Below are positions 33,801 to 47,453 of a DNA stretch of 64,000 bases, in pieces. Every line of letters starts with the position of its first letter. Positions within the stretch are counted from its first letter, which is position 1. The stretch covers positions 248,001-312,000 of the forward strand of contig OZ237761.1 of the NCBI GenBank assembly GCA_965178125.1, read 5' to 3'. Under the pieces are notes generated by a model. That model was given only the letters and a program-made list of their open reading frames with translations, made no database searches and was not told the origin of the DNA. Made by a program: the position numbers and the translations under genes. Source of the stretch: Bilabrum cf. latius. Its lineage: Eukaryota > Bigyra: Bicosoecida > Bigyra > Bicosoecida.

Positions 33801-36800
33801 GGCTTGAGTCGAAGTCTGCATGTACACCTCCGTGCGTTCCATGCCGTCGAAGACGAGGCCAAGCATGCTGCGCCCAACCGCCGAGTTCTCGAGTTTGAAC
33901 CACTTGAACAGCTTGCGTGAGATCCCCTGAACTCCGTACACGGGCACGTCACCTCCCATAAGGCCTGTCACTGCTGGCCGTAGTCCTTGAATCTGCGCGA
34001 CACTGCCGGTGATGGACCCTTTGCCCAGGTCTCGCAAGGCGACCTCCAGCTCGGTTGATTTTGTCGCGAGCGCCGCACCTTCTCTGCTCTCCTTCTGGAT
34101 CTGTAAAGAACCAAGCGGTGCTATCTTGCTGTTGGACTCCATCTGCTCTTGCAGCTCCATTCGTAGCGTGACTGCCTACTGTTTCAGCTAAATGGAGGAC
34201 TTGACGAGGGCCAGTCCGTACCCTAGCCCTGTGTTCTCGCGACCGCTCCAGGCGTCGGAATCCAGTGCAGCCGCCGTCACGTCCAACCTCGGATCGTTGT
34301 CTCGAAATGCGACTAGGTCCACGACGCGATCGTGTTTCATCTTGTCAGAGCTAGCTAGATCAGTGACTGAGGCCTCGAGCGTGGCTGGGATTGCATTCTA
34401 GGCCGATCCAGGCGCAATCAGCCCAAGGATTCCCTGGTCGCCGAATCTTCGCCGCGGCATAGCAGCGTCCTTGCTGGCTTCCCACCCGGTGTATTCGCTC
34501 GGCCACAGGTGCAGCTTCTTCCGATCGTCCATGTTCGGAGGAGCTGCGTGGCATCGCAGTTGGAACATGGCTGAGTCCAGTTCCTTCAGAGCCATTCCGA
34601 GCGGTCCCGTAGCGATGGGGTTGTCGATCTTCGGATTTGTTGGGTCAAGGAGAAGCGGTGATCCCGCCTAAAGAGGCTAGTTCACGGTATCCTGCTCCAG
34701 GTACCGGATGAGTCCCGCAAGACTGGCACGCTGCGCTTCGTGCATTACGCACTGCTGGTACACAAAGTCGTCCAGCATGCGCCACAGCCGGTAGCCCAGG
34801 GCCTGCGTGAGCTTGTGCTAGACCTTGGCCTTGTACACTACGTCCACGATGGCGCTCACTAAACTGATGATGTTCTGCACCATGTCTTTCAGGCCGACCG
34901 CGATGGCAACCGCGTCTCCAACGATCGGGACGGCAGTCATGGCAGGCCCCAACACCTCCTTGAGCTCTCCTGCGAAGTCTTTGATGGTTGCGACCATCTG
35001 CTCCACTGCTGCGATTCCAGACTGTTCGCCCATCTTCATGATCTGCGAGACGGCCGCCTTGGCTAGTGCACCGGTGCTGATACCAAGTTCTTTCTATATC
35101 TTATCGATGCCAGCTTTGGTGCCTTCCTTGACTGCCTCGCCCACGCCTTCCTTGACTGCCTCGCCCACGGCCTTCGTCGCATCGACGACTGATGCCTTCG
35201 GTCGGGTTGCCACGGCGATCTGACGCTTCACCATCTAAAGGGCACGCGAATTTGAGCTCTTACCATCGTTGTAGGCCCTGTCCTTCTTGTCCCAGGACTG
35301 AAGACGCTCATTCGTGTCCGAAAGGCTGTCAGACTCCAGGAGAGCTTCTGCGGATAGCTGCAACTGTGAGCTCACGACATCGCGGATGACTTGCTCGTCT
35401 TCAAGCGTGATCAGCATGTCGCGCTCTGGATTGCTGCCCTGCGCATCTCTGCTTGCTACACCAGCCGACGAGAGAGCATCTAGCGTGGACTGCAGCTGGG
35501 CTAGCCCAGATGCCGCAGCAGCCGGCTTGCAGTATCTAAGCACGTCAAAGCTCGGGATGGCCCTGCCGCTCTCGAAGAACAGGGGAAGCAGGTTTACGGT
35601 GTCTGGCATCCACTTCCTCAGCCTCTTAGTCTCTTCGAATCTGTCTTCGAACAGGGCCTCCCAAGCGACCGCGAATTGCTTCTGCACCTCCACGTTTCCC
35701 AGGTCAAGCTGTCGCCGGAAGGGGCTGGTAGCGTCTGCTGGCTTGGTCGTCTTTTCGTACTCTTTCGTCGCGAGGTCGCCGCACCAGTCCACGTATGCCT
35801 TCGGTAGCTCCTTGGCTGGGGCACTGAGCACGCCTGCTGCTTGAGCTTCCTTGAGCAAAGATTCGGCGAAGCCGGCACGGCTGAATTTCGCTGATTTGTG
35901 CCAGCTCCCCTCCACCCAGTCCATCGGGGTTGCGAGCGGGTTCGTGGCCTTGTCGATGCTGATGGCAATCTTGTTGACGAATGCGTCTGCCAGGGTGTCC
36001 TTTATCTCGTCTAGCTTGGAAGAAGCTTTGTCGACCGCGCTGCTGAGCCAAGAGCGCTTCGCTCCGTTCCATCCACTGACATCGATGCGATACGTGCGCA
36101 GCTTCTAGTAGGCCTTGCCTGTGTAGAATTCCAGCTCGTGCTTGCTGTCGTCTTCAAAGTAGGACATTCTTTCATGCTCACGGAACTCGCCGTGGCCTGC
36201 GAGCAGCTTGCGGATCTTCTGCGGCGCTTTCAGCTTCTGTAGCAGGGGGTTGGACTCGATGTTTCGAATGGCCAGGGCCGCCTTGGCCGCGTTCATCTGC
36301 TTCTGCATGAAGCCTTGCGGGCGTACGATGAGCCCCTCCTTTTCAAGGGCCGACTTGGTGATGCGACGCCCTCGGGTGTTCTGAAAGAACTGGATCAGGG
36401 AGGCTCTGCCTTCGCCGCGAGCTCCACCGGTGCTCGTGTCGAAGGCCTTGATGAAGGCCACGAGAGCATCTCTGACCGCCTTGGCGCGGTTCTTCTAGTC
36501 CGTCATCTCGTTAGTGGAGCCTTTTCCGGGCATGGGTTTGACGAGCTGCATGTTAGTGTCTTCATCATCGCTTCTTGCGACCTGCTTGGCCACGGATCGA
36601 TCGATGGATGCTTCATCTTCATCACTGATCGAGGACGTCGATTTCTGCGACTTGACGGCCTTCGCCAGTTTCCCGGCTGCCTTGGTAGCCAGCCCAATCA
36701 CAAAGTTCACTGCCTGTTCCGCCTTTTTGCTGAAGCTCGGCTGTTCCGGAGAGACGGTCGCATCGGTGCATAGAGCCGACAAGACTGCTGCTTCGCGATA

Positions 36801-37549
36801 GTACTCGCTTTCACGCGACCATGGCTTGCCAGAGAGATATTTTTCGAGGGACGCGCAAAGACCTTCTAGCTTTTGCTGCGGGAGATAGGCGAAAGGAGCT
36901 GAACTTCAGGAGTTCAACATGATATATTGGCCAATACTACCAGATATGCAACGCACGTGGCAGCTGGTGGCGAGCTACCTCATGTGCGAGTCTGGGGTTT
37001 GTCATCAATATATGGCACCACTCGGTCTTACCGCAACAGGTTTTGAGTAGTGTAGCATATCCTTCATTATCTATCCGAAGCGCCAAAAGCCAATCATGCG
37101 AACAGCAGTCTGCGAAGTGCTCGAACGATGCAGAAGACTGGAGGGACGAACCTGATGATGCGCTCTGGTCTAGAGGGTACCTGATTGAATTCAACCGGTC
37201 TCACGTGTCCGATCTAGATCATGGAGCTAATAACTTGAGTGAGGGCAGTTGCAAGCTTCAGGCTGACGTTGATTCCTGTGATTATCCATTTTGTGGCAGT
37301 CAGGACTGCTGCTGCTATTTCGACGGGCTCTCCCGCCTCACTGTGTACTTGAAGCATTGAAGCGTTCAGAACGGAGTCATGCTAAGGACTAGTGCCAAAT
37401 GGAGGCGCCTCTGTGGCAATTAAATCTCCAGAGTACGTGGGACCGGTCTTCACTGCCCAGTCCAACCTCGGACGATTGTCGATCGTTGAGAGCCCACTGG
37501 TCATGCAGACAAGTGCCGCCAAAATTGCGGCAGAAGCAAGGGTTTGCAT
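30837..37549 (-). CDS. Giant secreted protein with an EGF-like domain (2,161 residues)
   Basis: Three exons, all joined between codons: 37549-37181, 37109-37032 and 36875-30837 (2,013 codons). The introns begin GTACCC and GTAAGA and end CGCAG. The signal peptide is MQTLASAAILAALVCMTSG. The last exon is one frame with many TAGs and no TAA or TGA until 30837-30839. Two related modules of the form NDxYLRIxxGxxxVxxxxF lie near 33.5 and 33.3 kb. Downstream is an EGF-like domain (CSGHGQC to CECEQGYSGLLCE). Much of the rest is predicted helix rich in Ala/Leu/Lys/Glu, with a hydrophobic stretch near 34.85-34.95 kb. No enzyme motif was recognised. Likely an extracellular or surface structural protein. 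Confidence 0.75.
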
Positions 37550-37818
37550 TTTCCTGTACGGGAGCCAACAAAAAAATCCCAATCAATCTCTGTGAATGGG
37601 AGTGAGGTGCGACTGGGTAGACTTGCTGGCTCCAAATCAATTATGCCTCACTTCGAGCTGGCTCTACCGATCGGAGCCTTTCGGTCGCGCCGCAGGTCGC
37701 AAGTAGCGCCAGCCCCCGGACAAACACAGCACGCATCCGTCTCAAACTTCTTCCTAGCACTCTGTCCGAGAATAAATCACCCCATCCGCAGTTAGTCAGC
37801 TTAGATTGGTCGGCCGAT

Positions 37819-40497
37819 TCAACCGCTCTGGAGCAATATCGCCGCGGGAGCCAGAGGAGGCAAATGGACCGCTGCCCAGGCCTGCCCGGTGCTCGAGGTG
37901 CTCGGGAAACACCGCGCACCACCCGCCGCGAAGGGGCCGGGGCTAGAAACGCACGGCCGCTGGCTCATCTGATCGATGGACCCCGCAGCGGGCCATGGAC
38001 CCGTCGAGCCCAGCCACAGGCGGACGACGACAGGCTTCGCACGAAGGTTCGACATCAATGCCACGGTGCTTCCATCCGGCAGCACGGATGACCCGCAGTA
38101 CACCCCGTACGCAGGGCTCGGAACCACCTCACTTGTCACACTGCGATCACTCGTCACACCTTGCAGCACCTCCTCGCAGATGAGGGCGGTGCCGAGCCCC
38201 TTCCCCTCCGCGGACGCGGCCGCCGCTCCGAGCTCAACGGATACATTGGTGCCAGGCTCGGCCATGGCCCTGGCGCCGCCCTGCATGTCAAACTGCCAGT
38301 ACGACACCTGCTGGTTCACCTGCAGCCATCGTAGCTCCGAGTCCGTGCGAGGCGACCCGCGCGCGGTGTACCGCAGCAGAGCAGCCGAGGGCTCCAGCGG
38401 GCTGGAAGCGTTGCCGAGGCACAGGAGACGGTGGGAGGGGCTGCTCTGTACCCACGACTGCAGCGCGGCGAACGCCCTGTCGCCGATGTGGGAGGTACCC
38501 GGGATCACGAGGAGCTGCGTATCACTCGTCACACCCGATGTGCTGTTGACTTCCAGATCGGACTCTGGGATCCACCCCATTGGCCACCCTCTCAGCCCGA
38601 AAAAGATCGACTCCACGGCCATCGCGGTTCGGGAGGTGGACAAAGGGTCTGCGATGAAGCTCGACTCCGAGTACAGGACACGGACTGGCCGGGTCACGCG
38701 CATGGGGTGGCCAAACACGCGCGTGCCCATGGCGGACAGCTCGATTCCCGTCCTCTCGATCGCGTCCAGGGCCCCGGGAAGCGTGGTGATGGACCACGGG
38801 AAGGCACCCGGCGCGGCCACCTGGCTTGGGGGACTCACAGTCTTCCCGCACACGTCGGGGTGCATTGCATTGCGGGCCCAGTACCACGTCTCCGCCCCCG
38901 CCAGCCCCTGCATGGCCAGGAACCAGAGCACCCCCCTCGTGTAAGCCGGCGTGATTTCTCCTCCGGAGCCCCTGTACCTGACCGTGGTGATCCCGTGCCA
39001 CTCGGTGTCCAGCACGGGCTTCGCGGGCGACAGGCTCTTGCTCAGGGTGTAGCCCATTGCGGTGCTGGCCCAGTCGGCGGCCCAGTAGCTCGCGTTCCAG
39101 GCCCACTGCTCCCTGGGCAGGATCAGCCGGGAGCTCGCATCATCCGCGGGTAGTATCCTAGAGTCCATCGCAGACACGTCCATGAGCCGAGTGAGCGCCA
39201 CTCGGTCGATGCCGTCGGCCAGCGGGGCGGCGAACGCGAGCTGATTCTGCAGCTTTAGCATGCACGCGGGTGCAGGGAGCTCTTCTTGGTATGACGAGTG
39301 CACTTGTTCCCTGGATCGAGCCGCGTCATCGGCGGAAATCGCCGCGGTCCGCATGGTCGCAAACCACTTCGTCACCCGCTCGTTGTTGAACCGGGCCCAG
39401 TCCGACCAGCGGGCCGCCACTGCCGGCCTGTTGCTGGGGTCTGTCCCAGGGCCCAGAGCGGGGGGCGGGGTCGGAGGCACCACGGCGGGGATATCTTCGA
39501 AACCGGAATAGCTGGCGTTCCAGGCAGCGTTGAGCGCCTCGATGCTGCCGTCGTACGCATTCGAGAGCCAGCTACGGTACTTGCCGAAGGTGAACGGGGA
39601 GGCGGAGGAGGTGAAGCCTGGCTCGTTGGCAAGGAGGTAAGGGCGGTACATTCTGCTGGCGTTTCGGGCGCCGGCTCTCTCCAGAGGAAGCGTGTGGTTA
39701 AAGGTATACTCCACCCCGAACGCAGCACCGGGGTTGTCGATGTCAAACCCAATAAAGTGCTGCTTCCAACCCGGACCGGTCACGTTGTTGACGCCCAGGT
39801 ATCTGTCTTCGACCCAGCTTGGCAGTGCCTGCGACAGAGCGAAGAACGCCGCCGGGAGGTTCCCCACCATGCCGTGCTCACTCAAAAGCTCGTTGTAGTC
39901 CTCAACGGCATACGGGCTGATATCCGGGCCGTGCGGGAAAAAGCTCTGCGGGGAGGTCCAGAGATCTACCATCACGGTTCTTAGCCCTGCCTCGGTTCCA
40001 TCTGCGCACGACGGGCCCCAGGTGAAGCCTAGCGCCAGGATCGGCGTGCCGTTCGACTGCAGCATGCCTCCTTCCATCACTACGCCCGCATTGGAGCCGT
40101 TGGATGAGGGCACTGGAAGTCTCGATGCAGATCCGTTCAGAACGAGCTTGGCTGATGCAATCGCGTTTTCTAGAGCGGAGAGCACCTCTGCAGTCTCGTT
40201 GACGGGAAGTGAAGCAGCGAGCTGTGCGTCTCTGTCGGGGTCCACATGGTGCGATCCGAACCACGCTGCGTACGCTGCTTGCGATATGTTCTTGTACGTT
40301 GTATCGTGCTCAATAAAATTGCATGCAAGTGTTGCTACTTGATGGCTGGCTGTCTCAAGGCTTGCATCTATTCCTGCGCTTCGCATGGAGTCGATCTAAG
40401 CCTGCAATACCTGCATGTCGGAAGAGACCCTACTCAAGCTGCACCCCAAGCATACTTCTCCACAAAAGAGTATAATTAGTGCGCCAAGTATGTGCAT
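37819..40497 (-). CDS. Secreted glycoside hydrolase, clan GH-A (GH42-like)
   Basis: 892 residues, ATG 40495-40497 to TGA 37819-37821. An in-frame TAG at 40396-40398 links the signal peptide (MHILGALIILFCGEVCLGC) to the mature protein, so the enzyme has a secretion signal only if TAG is sense. The conserved region has YLLANEPGFTSSASPFTF, RSWLSNAYDGSIEALNAAW and VLDTEWHG. Asn-Glu-Pro is the usual acid/base site of clan GH-A, and the Glu of DTEWHG is a plausible nucleophile. The pattern Y.g.ieaLN.aW.. is typical of GH42-like beta-galactosidases. Many N-glycosylation sequons are present. Substrate unknown. Its stop is 269 bp from the start of the giant EGF gene, same strand. Confidence 0.8.
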
Positions 40498-40620
40498 TGG
40501 GTCAGATATCTGGAGAAAATGAGAAGAATAGATCAAAAAACTAAATGAAGATGCATGGCACTGCAGTTCACGTGTTTTCCGGAGGTGGAATTCGCTCGCA
40601 TCAGCGGCAGCAGCCAAAGC

Positions 40621-42144
40621 TCAAGAATTCAACCCCTTCCTAGCCCTGTACCTGTTTAAGCTCACCTCAAGCGCCGAGGACACCGCAGAACTCAGCACGA
40701 TGCCGGTGGTATCCGCCACTGACGCCACTCCCAACGAAAACTCCCTCAGGTGCGGCTTGGCCTGCTTCCGGATGAGCGAGAACGCCTTCACGTACAGAGT
40801 TCCGCCCAGCATTCCCACCCACAAGGACACCACCAGCACCGCCCAGCTCGATTTCACCGCATCCGTCATGGACTGAGCCAGGAAGAGGGCGAGGTTGACC
40901 AGCTGAAGGGCAGGCAGCGGCCACAGCTCGTTCCCTGGCATGGGCACGGACTCGCCGAACGTTCTGCTCAAGAATACGCCGCACTGATACGCAAAGTTGC
41001 TCCTGACATAAAACACATGAGAGCTGACCCCATCCCTAGGGAATCCGAGCGTGGAAGCCACGCCGGTGTTCACAGTGTACTCGAGAAAGTAGACCGCTGC
41101 CATCGACGCCATGTGTCTGGATATCGGCATAACTGCACGCAGCTTTTCCCAAAGGTCTGCTTCACCGTGTGAATGCTTGTCACCCTGAGCGGCCCCGATC
41201 GGGACCGGAGCAAACGCTTGCTCCCCGGCAGCTGCAGCCGCGCCCCCTCCCTCGGCCGGGGCAGCCAGCTCCAGGCCAGCGCCAGACGCGGACGAGAAGA
41301 CGGGAGACTACGGGCTCGAATTGCTCTGCTCTAATGCCTCGTCTCCGGTTGCCGAAAGGGGCACGCTATTGGCGCCAACGCGGCCGTCATGGTTGTGCTC
41401 GCCGCTCCTGGGCGCGCTTCCAGTAGGGACCTAGATCTGCGTGGCATCCGTGTCTCCTGGCGGGTCACCATGAGACACGAGAGGCTTCTCTGCGCTATCG
41501 CTACGGCTACTGTGATCCATTCTGCTTCCAGTAGCCGGTTTCTCTTCGGCTGGGTGGTCGTGTGGATCCACAGTCGGCGCCGTCAGGACCAGGTAGACGA
41601 CGCACAGGTACAGGACTGGGAGCGACGAGCCGAGCAACAGCGTGTTTTTCGGGGTCCAAGCTAGAACATCATGAAAGAGCAAGTACCACCCAGCCCCTGC
41701 GATTCCCGCAAACCCAGTACCGCTGGACCACGCCACCACGGAAACGTCCGAGTACACTGCCGTCGCGCTGAGAGCCGTCGCCTCTCCTAAGCCAGCCCCT
41801 GCGGATGCTACCATCACCCCGAGCAAACGTATCCCGACATTTTCAAAGAAACCAACCAGAAAGAAGCTCGCGATGGCAAAGAGACCGCATACAAGAAATC
41901 TAATATGGTACGGGATGCCGCCCGCGAAGGCCGGAGCGGCCAGCTTCACCACGAAAGTAGGGACTATGTCGCAGGCCAATATCACTCCCGCGTATCCCGC
42001 AAGAATCTGCTCCGCCGCACTTAACATCACTACGTACCCAAAGTTGTTCACGAGACCCATCACAAAGAATGCCACAGCATTTCGCCTTTGGACCCATAAT
42101 ACTGCACCCGGGCTGGGCCCGCGCTTTTCCTCAGCAGGCATCAT
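40621..42144 (-). CDS. CLN3: Battenin / CLN3 family lysosomal membrane protein
   Basis: 507 residues, ATG 42144 to TGA 40621-40623, with TAG read as Gln at 41431-41433 and once more near 41310. The N-terminus RRNAVAFFVMGLVNNFGYVV is diagnostic of CLN3, as are SAGAGLGEATALS and, later, FLEYTVNTGVASTLGF and YVRSNFAYQCGVFLSRT. Around ten membrane spans are expected; CLN3 proteins act in lysosomal/vacuolar membranes (human mutations cause Batten disease). Both TAGs lie in the cytosolic central loop, which is longer than in animals and rich in Gly/Ala/Ser. It is followed closely by the GH-A gene on the same strand, 123 bp away. Confidence 0.92.
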
Positions 42145-42476
42145 TAAAAAATTGTCAATTGATGTAAAAACTAGCGGCAGTCGTTTCGTGGGTATCAGAG
42201 CAGTGGACCAATCAGTGAGCTCTACTCGTCATTCGATCCTTGCCTGCACCGCTAGCAGCCTTGCTGGCAGCACAAATTGTTCATCTTCCGGTGATCTGTG
42301 TTGGCACTTAACAATTCAATCGCCTGACCTGGCGGTGTTGGGCCACATGCCCGGCGGCGCTGCCTAGGTGAACTTTCAGATGGTGCAAGAGTCCTCCTGT
42401 TTCCTTTGCCAGCCTCGTGAGATGCAGCATCTTTGCTTCGGTCACCGTTCACATGCCATTTTATTTTAGTCCAAAT
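42145..42476. other. Divergent spacer between CLN3 and gene C1
   Basis: Holds the 5' regions of two divergent genes. A pyrimidine-rich stretch ending TTTTATTTTAG just before 42470 could be a 3' splice site for a C1 leader intron. No gene is seen. Confidence 0.45.
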
Positions 42477-45400
42477 ATGTTTAAGATGTTCTCGCTTGCT
42501 TATCCGGGCCGAGCAGTACGTCTTGGGGCGTTGCTGCCCTTCCTTGGCATCCGAGATATTTGTGCGCTCTCCCAGACTTGCACGGCTGTGCGAACAAGCT
42601 TGCGGGCACAGAGGAATCGGGTAGGCAAGGCAATCGAGCGTGATCTGTAGAGTAGAGCAGAGCACACATCCGGGAGCGAGGAAGTGGGGCTACTGTGGTC
42701 GATGGCGTATCGGCTCGTGCACCATGGAGGGCTGCTAACGCTTGCACAGACACAAGGGTGGAAGCAGCTTCGTGGTATATCGTGCAAAGGTATATCGGTT
42801 AATAGAACCGAGGAGTAGATACAGACCGAACAAGCTACGCATGCGTCGCAAGATTCGAGCAGTAGTGGAGCACTGGCAGCTGCCTACGATGTGGGCAACT
42901 GCAGCGCGACTCGACAGAGCCAACTGCCCTGCACGGAACCAAGCATCAGCCCGAGCGGTACCAACGACAGTAGCTAGGATGATCGATCAGCCAGTGTGGT
43001 AAGAATCTCACCCTCACACAAATCACACAAAGATCACCGGATGCAACAACGAGGAGGGGTAGATCGACTCGCACGGGAAACTGCCATCCACGACGACATT
43101 CCTCGCTTCAGAGTTGAGGAGAGCATCGCTGCCCCCACCTGTATGCAAGCTCTCTCTCGAGACCCGGATAGCGGCGGGGTCATTCGGGCCATCGTGGAGT
43201 GGGAAGAAGCCGGAAGGGTGCTGTGTGGCGGACAGGAGCGGTGTGCTGCTGAAGACGTGTAGGCCTGTGACGACTTTGAAAACGCAGTCGCAACAGCTCA
43301 GCTGGTGGTAGCTCTGTCTGGCAGCTTGAGGCATGTGCCGGGAAGGCTCGACGCGATTCGGAACGCTTTTAATGGCACATACCTCGTCGACCTATCCGAG
43401 GGTCACGCGCGTGAGGATGGCCCAGTGGGGATGGTCTCCGATGGATCCGATGGCGATCGAGCTGACGTGCCATGGACCGAGTCCGGGGTCGTTAAAGCGC
43501 CACTATCTGACTACCACGAATCTGGTGGTAGAATCAAGCTAAGAACACCCCACGATCTGGAGAAGTGCCCTCCCTCGCGAGCCGATGCCGATGCCGACGT
43601 GATGGAGCTAGACACGGCTAGAGGCAAACTCAGGTGCATGGTCGCCCCGTTGTCTCTGGGCGAGGCATATCCCCTGCCATTCAATGACGGCATCGAAGCG
43701 ATTATTGAACGGATTCATCAAGGCTAGGAAAGCGCTGCACGCGGTATGCGCGAGACAGTCTAGCCGGAGGTGCCGGCTGCCTGCACGTCGCGGATCCTCA
43801 CAGTGCGACGGACCATAGAGGAGAAACGCGAGGAAATCGACTCTGCTGCTGCCGGCATGATTGATCCAGATGCGACCCATTTCGCTGTTTGGAAAGCGCC
43901 AGGCCTGCAGCGAATTTAGGAGCTGCCTGATTGCTTGCCAGGTGCTTGTTCTGCAGGAGAGGCGACGGGCATTCGTTCGGGGGGCGCTGCAAGTGCTGGA
44001 ATCGTGGCAGCCCGAATTCCACTTCAGAACTCAGGTTTTGAGCCTTCTACGGGAACTGATGCAGTCTAGTGGATGCACCTGACGGCAACACTGGACGTTT
44101 CCAGCGCGGGTGTAGTACTCGGCCGAGTTGAGTAGCTCCACCAGGCTGCCACACAACGGCTCGGACTCATTGACGGCTACTGGTGCTACTGCAAGAGCTG
44201 GTCCTGCTGCAGGATTTTCTGCACGTCCTACCCGTGGCGGGCGTGCCTCGTCGGGTGGCTGGATTGCTGCCACGTGACAGTTCCTCTTGTCGTCTGGTTT
44301 GCGGTGGCGCAGGCACTGATCTGGGGTGCAATCCCACTAGCTTGCACCAAAGCGATCGTGCAGGATCGGTTGTTCAACGGCACATTTGCAGGCTACTCCG
44401 TGGAATTTGCAAACACGGCTGACGCGAACTTGTCAGCCCAAATTTTAGACGATGCCGTAGCCAAATGCAGCTCCACCAGCATACTTGAGTGGGGCAGTGA
44501 CGAATCAAGACCCTCTGACGCTCTGGACGCGCTGGATTCATTTCGGCTCCGGGCATGGTTGCAGTATTTGTGGATTGTAGTTTGTGCTTGTGCAGTTCCC
44601 GTCGTGTGTTTGGTGTGTTTTAAGCTGCTGTGGGGCTGCCGAAATGAAGCAGATGCCGTAAAGCTGACCCCGTGGATGCTGCTGCTCTGGAGCACCTGGG
44701 ATGCAGATACTATAACCGATGATGTATCATTCACGATCCGGCCTTGGTCCTGGTCGTCTGCTAACTGGCTGGAGGAACCGGGCTATGCGGAGACTACGCC
44801 CAGGTTGCCTCGTGAACTGGAGAAACACGAACTTGAGCTGATGGACAAGATGGGCAGTTCAGTAGCTGCTGAGCTTGCGTCTGTGCTAAGCCTTAGCGTC
44901 GTCCTTGCCTGCCTTTCGCTTCTACCCGAGGAGTCTATTGTATCAGTCCACACTTTCGAGGCGTTTGGTATCGCATCTGGAGTTGCGCTGATTGTTGCAC
45001 TTGTAGCCCTGCAGTGCCTGGATGTATTTCGCTTGGTTGTGCGCGGCAGCGATGGGAAGGTGCTGCCTCGTGATGGCGTGTGCTGCCCGCCTATGCAGCA
45101 GCTCGCAATCGGATGCTGCAGGCTGTCAGTGGCACGATTCGACCTTGCCTTGCTTGGTGGGCTATTGCTAGTTTGTGCCGCGCTATTGGCAGCCTCTCCC
45201 GGTGGAAGCATCTCAAGCAATGCACAGACTGGAATAGTCTGTGGATACGCAGGTATTTGGGTCTTCAGCACGTTCATGCGATTGGTAGTTTGCAATCGCA
45301 TGGCATGTCGCTGTGGTCCTGTCGAGCTGTACCGCAGGGTGTTTCTGTGCCAGGAGCCCGCGAGAGGACTCACTGATCTCCAAGCCGCCACGTGTACCAG

Positions 45401-46844
45401 CGAGCTGCAAGCGGCAGAACTAGTGCACGCATGTGTGGCTATTGTGCTGCTCATCGCATGCGCCGCCGTGGTCGGGCGCGACGTTCGCTTGCTGCACCCT
45501 TGGGTGCTTCTGTGGATAGTAGTGCAGGCACTTGGCAAGTCGTGGGCATTTGCGACGCACGATATAGTCTGCGGACGTTCCTGCAGTCCCACCAAGCATC
45601 GTGCGTGCTGGGACAGCGCGACGACCTGCTTCTGGGCGCGGTACCCGTGCTGTGGTGCGCTTGCTCCTTAGCAGAAACACACATATGCGGGTAAAATCCA
45701 AGAGCTTTCTTTCTCCATGCAGCTGATTGACTCCCTATGGGGCTCAGTGCACGGGGAAAACGACGGAAGCGATGCCCAAGGTCGTGCGTTCAAGACGTTC
45801 GAGCCTGTTGTCTCACCCAACTCGCCCGTGCTGTTGCTTCGATCGCCCTGTTTCTGTGATGAATTCATTGCTAGGTTGAACTTGGTGAGGCAAGCCGTGA
45901 ATCGGGGGTTCGTTGCTACTGACGCGAACTGCTTCCCTCGCTAGAATATTCCGGAACAAGCCCAATACCGCAAACGGAACAAGCATTGGCAGCCGCAGCT
46001 TGCGTCGTGTGCACTGAAACAGTTGCAAGTCGCCAGTGACCTCCTTCTCCTGCACGAGGCTCGCAACCGGAAGGTATCCGGAGATCGCCTGCTCAGGCTG
46101 CACCTGAGGCTGGAGGCCTTGTACGGTGCAACACTCCCCATACATGCAAGTGCAAACGCATACGATAATTGCCGTACGCAGACAGAAACAGGCGCATCCC
46201 CCGGGCCTGTTATGATTGGACGGTCCCATTTCCTTGATAGCTTTGAGATCGATCCTGCCCAGGTGCGTGCCTTGAGTGCAGCTGCGTTGGGTGCGGCCAT
46301 GTACGTTCTAGGCGGCCCGAGGTACCTGGTTAGGGCGTTCGTTGGCTTATTGTACTCTCGGCAGCACTCATCACAATGCGCCCAAGAAGGAGAGTTTGCA
46401 TCGCACTTTGCCTCTGGTTCAGCTGCTGCGCCTGCATCTGCTTCTGGCGCAGCCGCTTTGCGTGGTGCACCTGGGGTGTATGATAGGCTTGCCGTAGCCA
46501 ATGCACTCGATGCGGGCCGGCGGGCGTGGCAATGCATGATAGGAACGCTTGATGAGGCGCAAATTACTACCAAGAGCGATCCGGATCCTAGCTCTGATTG
46601 CAACAGTCACGGTGGTATTCGGGATTCTCCCTTGTGGATGGGCTCGCAGCGAAGGAGCCGTCTTGGGTGGACCTCGCCGTGTGCTTCTATCGTAGTCGAT
46701 TTAGGAGGTGGTAAGACGGTGTACAGCTCTCCCGCTTCGTGTCTCATGTCCCCGGATGATGCACACAGGGTGTTTGAGATCCCTGCGTGGGCAGTTCAGA
46801 GTGACGGCGATTCGGAAGACAGCGGTTTCGGCAATAGTGTCTGA
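42477..46844 (+). CDS. Gene C1: F-box-like domain fused to a multi-span membrane protein
   Basis: One frame of 1,456 codons from ATG 42477 to TGA 46842-46844, holding about 11 TAGs and no TAA or TGA. Residues 15-50 form an F-box-like segment: LLPFLGIRDICALSQTC then AVRTSLRAQ. A long soluble region follows. Five or more hydrophobic spans then occur between about 44.2 and 45.6 kb, for example VTVPLVVWFAVAQALIWGAI, LWIVVCACAVPVVCLVCF and LVHACVAIVLLIACAAVV. The C-terminal soluble part contains LQVASDLLLLHEARNRKVSG. F-box proteins usually recruit substrates to SCF ubiquitin ligases; an F-box on a polytopic membrane protein is unusual. It has a tandem paralogue, C2. Confidence 0.75.
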
Positions 46845-47453
46845 GTTTAATTAGTCAATTTGAATGGTATTTTGCTTTGTGAATGCTGTACGTTGCAAGA
46901 GTATGCCTGTGAACAGCCGAGTTGGAATCAGTGTTCCGGTTTTGGCCTCGCCGTGCGGGTGGTGCAACGTGCAAGTGACAGTAGACACTATCCAAGGTAG
47001 CTGTGGTCAAATGGCCCGAATTAGCGACGGTCAATTCCAATGCACGCCAATCATTTAGCGCGATGACTCATGCAAAGCAGCGCACGGGCGAGAGTACTAC
47101 TAGCGAGTTTCGCGGTCAGCCTCTGGGAAAAATGTAAGTTGACTGGTCAAAGCTATACAACCTGCTTTCCATGCCACTGCGAGCTGCAAATATACATAGT
47201 TCCATAACAGAGTGCGTATAAGCGATATGTTCATGCATCATTATACCCACATGCAGCAATGTGGCACGCTTGTCTCGATAAGGCGGTCGCCAATCTGCGT
47301 TCTCGGGTAGCAGCAAGTCCCAGCTCGGACGAGCACCGCTCGACTGCGAGGTTAGTTTACACGATACGGCGCGACAAAGCACGCGCATTCTACCTTGAGT
47401 CACGTAGCAATAAGCTTGTTTTGTGTGTGTCTGGTCTGGACCTCTGATCGCAG
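46845..47453. other. Spacer between C1 and C2
   Basis: No supported gene. Short open frames on both strands show no motifs. CTGATCGCAG at 47444-47453 resembles a 3' splice site and would be the start of the visible C2 exon, so part of this stretch is probably intron or 5' exon of C2. Confidence 0.45.
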
